Made by a program: the position numbers and the translations under genes | Source: Campylobacteraceae bacterium | Lineage (GTDB): Bacteria > Campylobacterota > Campylobacteria > Campylobacterales > Sulfurovaceae | Assembly: GCA_027083075.1 (NCBI GenBank) | Contig: JALWQQ010000127.1 | Span: forward strand, 1 to 5,556 | Length of the DNA stretch: 5,556 nucleotides | Reading direction: 5' to 3' | Shown here: positions 4,973 to 5,556 of the stretch, one piece after another | Layout: each line of letters opens with the position of its first letter | How positions within the stretch are numbered: the stretch's first letter is position 1 | The notes under the pieces: generated by a model | What the model saw: only the letters and a program-made list of their open reading frames with translations | Databases searched by the model: none | Told to the model about the DNA's origin: nothing

Positions 4973-5556
4973 ATGGCGTGCAGTGTTGAAGAGGCGTTAG
5001 CAACGATAGAGAAAAACGGTATCACCGTTGGTACCGAACTGCTTCCGATAGAGTCCGCGATAGGACGGGTAAGTGCTCAAGAGATCGAAGCGGTCTACCC
5101 CCTGCCCCGCTTTGATAACTCGGCGATGGACGGTTTTGCCGTCTGTTGCGAAGATGCCGGCAAGCGTGTGTCGATCGCCGCACATATCTACGCCGGTGAC
5201 CGCGCCGATGTGACACTGACGCCGCAAAGCGCACACAAGATCATGACCGGCGCGCCGATACCTCAAGGGTGTGAGGCGATCGTACCTATCGAGGCGTGCG
5301 AAAGCGACGGCACGACCGTTGTGCTGCCCGAGACGATCAAAAAGGGCAACTTCATACGCAAACGAGGTGAAGATATTGCCGTCGGCGATATGCTGCTTCG
5401 CAAAGGTGAGCAGCTGACAAGCTATACGATCGCCGCGCTTGCAACACAGGGGGTAACACACCTGAGCGTCCATCGTAAACCGATCGTTGCGATCTTCGGT
5501 ACGGGTAACGAACTCAAGCCCCATTTTGCAAAGATCGATGCACACGAACTCTACAA
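4973..5556 (+). CDS. moeA: molybdopterin molybdotransferase MoeA (3'-truncated by window edge)
   Basis: MoeA inserts molybdate into adenylylated molybdopterin, the last step of molybdenum cofactor synthesis in the cytoplasm. The first 194 residues of an expected 400 or so are present; the frame is open to the right edge. Motifs seen are PLPRFDNSAMDGFAV (43-57, the hallmark segment with the conserved Asp/Ser/Met-Asp-Gly core), IMTGAPIPQG (90-99), IRKRGEDI (128-135), and HRKPIVAIFGTGNEL (167-181), which opens the MogA-like domain III. The window stops at the ELY segment that normally continues into N-S-N of that domain. The start at 4973 gives the usual MoeA N-terminus and has a ribosome binding site and promoter. 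Campylobacterota often have more than one moeA copy; which one this is cannot be told. A molybdoenzyme such as nitrate reductase or formate dehydrogenase is implied in the organism. Confidence 0.95.
   Translation, partial: MACSVEEALATIEKNGITVGTELLPIESAIGRVSAQEIEAVYPLPRFDNSAMDGFAVCCEDAGKRVSIAAHIYAGDRADVTLTPQSAHKIMTGAPIPQGCEAIVPIEACESDGTTVVLPETIKKGNFIRKRGEDIAVGDMLLRKGEQLTSYTIAALATQGVTHLSVHRKPIVAIFGTGNELKPHFAKIDAHELY

Noticed and set aside
4997..5545. 182-codon minus-strand open frame inside moeA
   Set aside because: It is antisense to clear MoeA motifs on the plus strand and shows no recognisable protein features.
1..5556. CRISPR array, tRNA or rRNA genes, insertion sequences, defence or phage genes
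   Set aside because: No regular nucleotide direct repeats with unique spacers, no cloverleaf-like sequence, no transposase or integrase motifs; nearly all sequence is accounted for by the listed genes.

Overview
The window looks like a stretch of ordinary chromosome from a member of the Campylobacterota (formerly Epsilonproteobacteria), probably a free-living type such as a Sulfurovum, Sulfurimonas or Nitratifractor relative. The case rests on a release factor 2 whose reading frame is uninterrupted and whose N-terminus has the form I recall from that phylum. Moderate GC content and extended -10 promoters without clear -35 boxes are compatible with this. Genus assignment is inference; no rRNA or other marker is present.

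Layout. Positions 1-1075 (+) hold the 3' part of an FMN-binding glutamate-synthase-family gene, cut by the left edge. A 40-base gap with a possible promoter leads to prfB (1116-2219, +). prfB meets a LolD-type ABC ATPase gene (2216-2869, -) tail to tail, with interlocking stop codons. A 133-base gap holds the ATPase promoter and the terminator of the next gene, a small lipoprotein (3003-3713, -) that ends in four back-to-back 12-residue calcium-loop-like repeats. A 102-base gap holds the lipoprotein promoter and a perfect inverted repeat. Then come rsmE (3816-4481, -) and, 3 bases upstream of it, a four-helix membrane protein gene (4485-4919, -), which look like one transcription unit. A 53-base divergent gap carries the promoter of moeA (4973 to the right edge, +), cut just before the middle of the gene.

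How the genes relate. Most are unconnected housekeeping functions: translation termination (prfB), 16S rRNA modification (rsmE), molybdenum cofactor insertion (moeA) and possibly amino-nitrogen metabolism (the glutamate-synthase homologue). The LolD-like ATPase and the lipoprotein are neighbours on the same strand, and LolD complexes move lipoproteins to the outer membrane. However, each has its own promoter and a terminator lies between them, so the proximity may be chance. No mobile element, CRISPR array, tRNA, rRNA or defence system is visible. The least ordinary item is the repeat-bearing lipoprotein with its strong expression signals and candidate operator.
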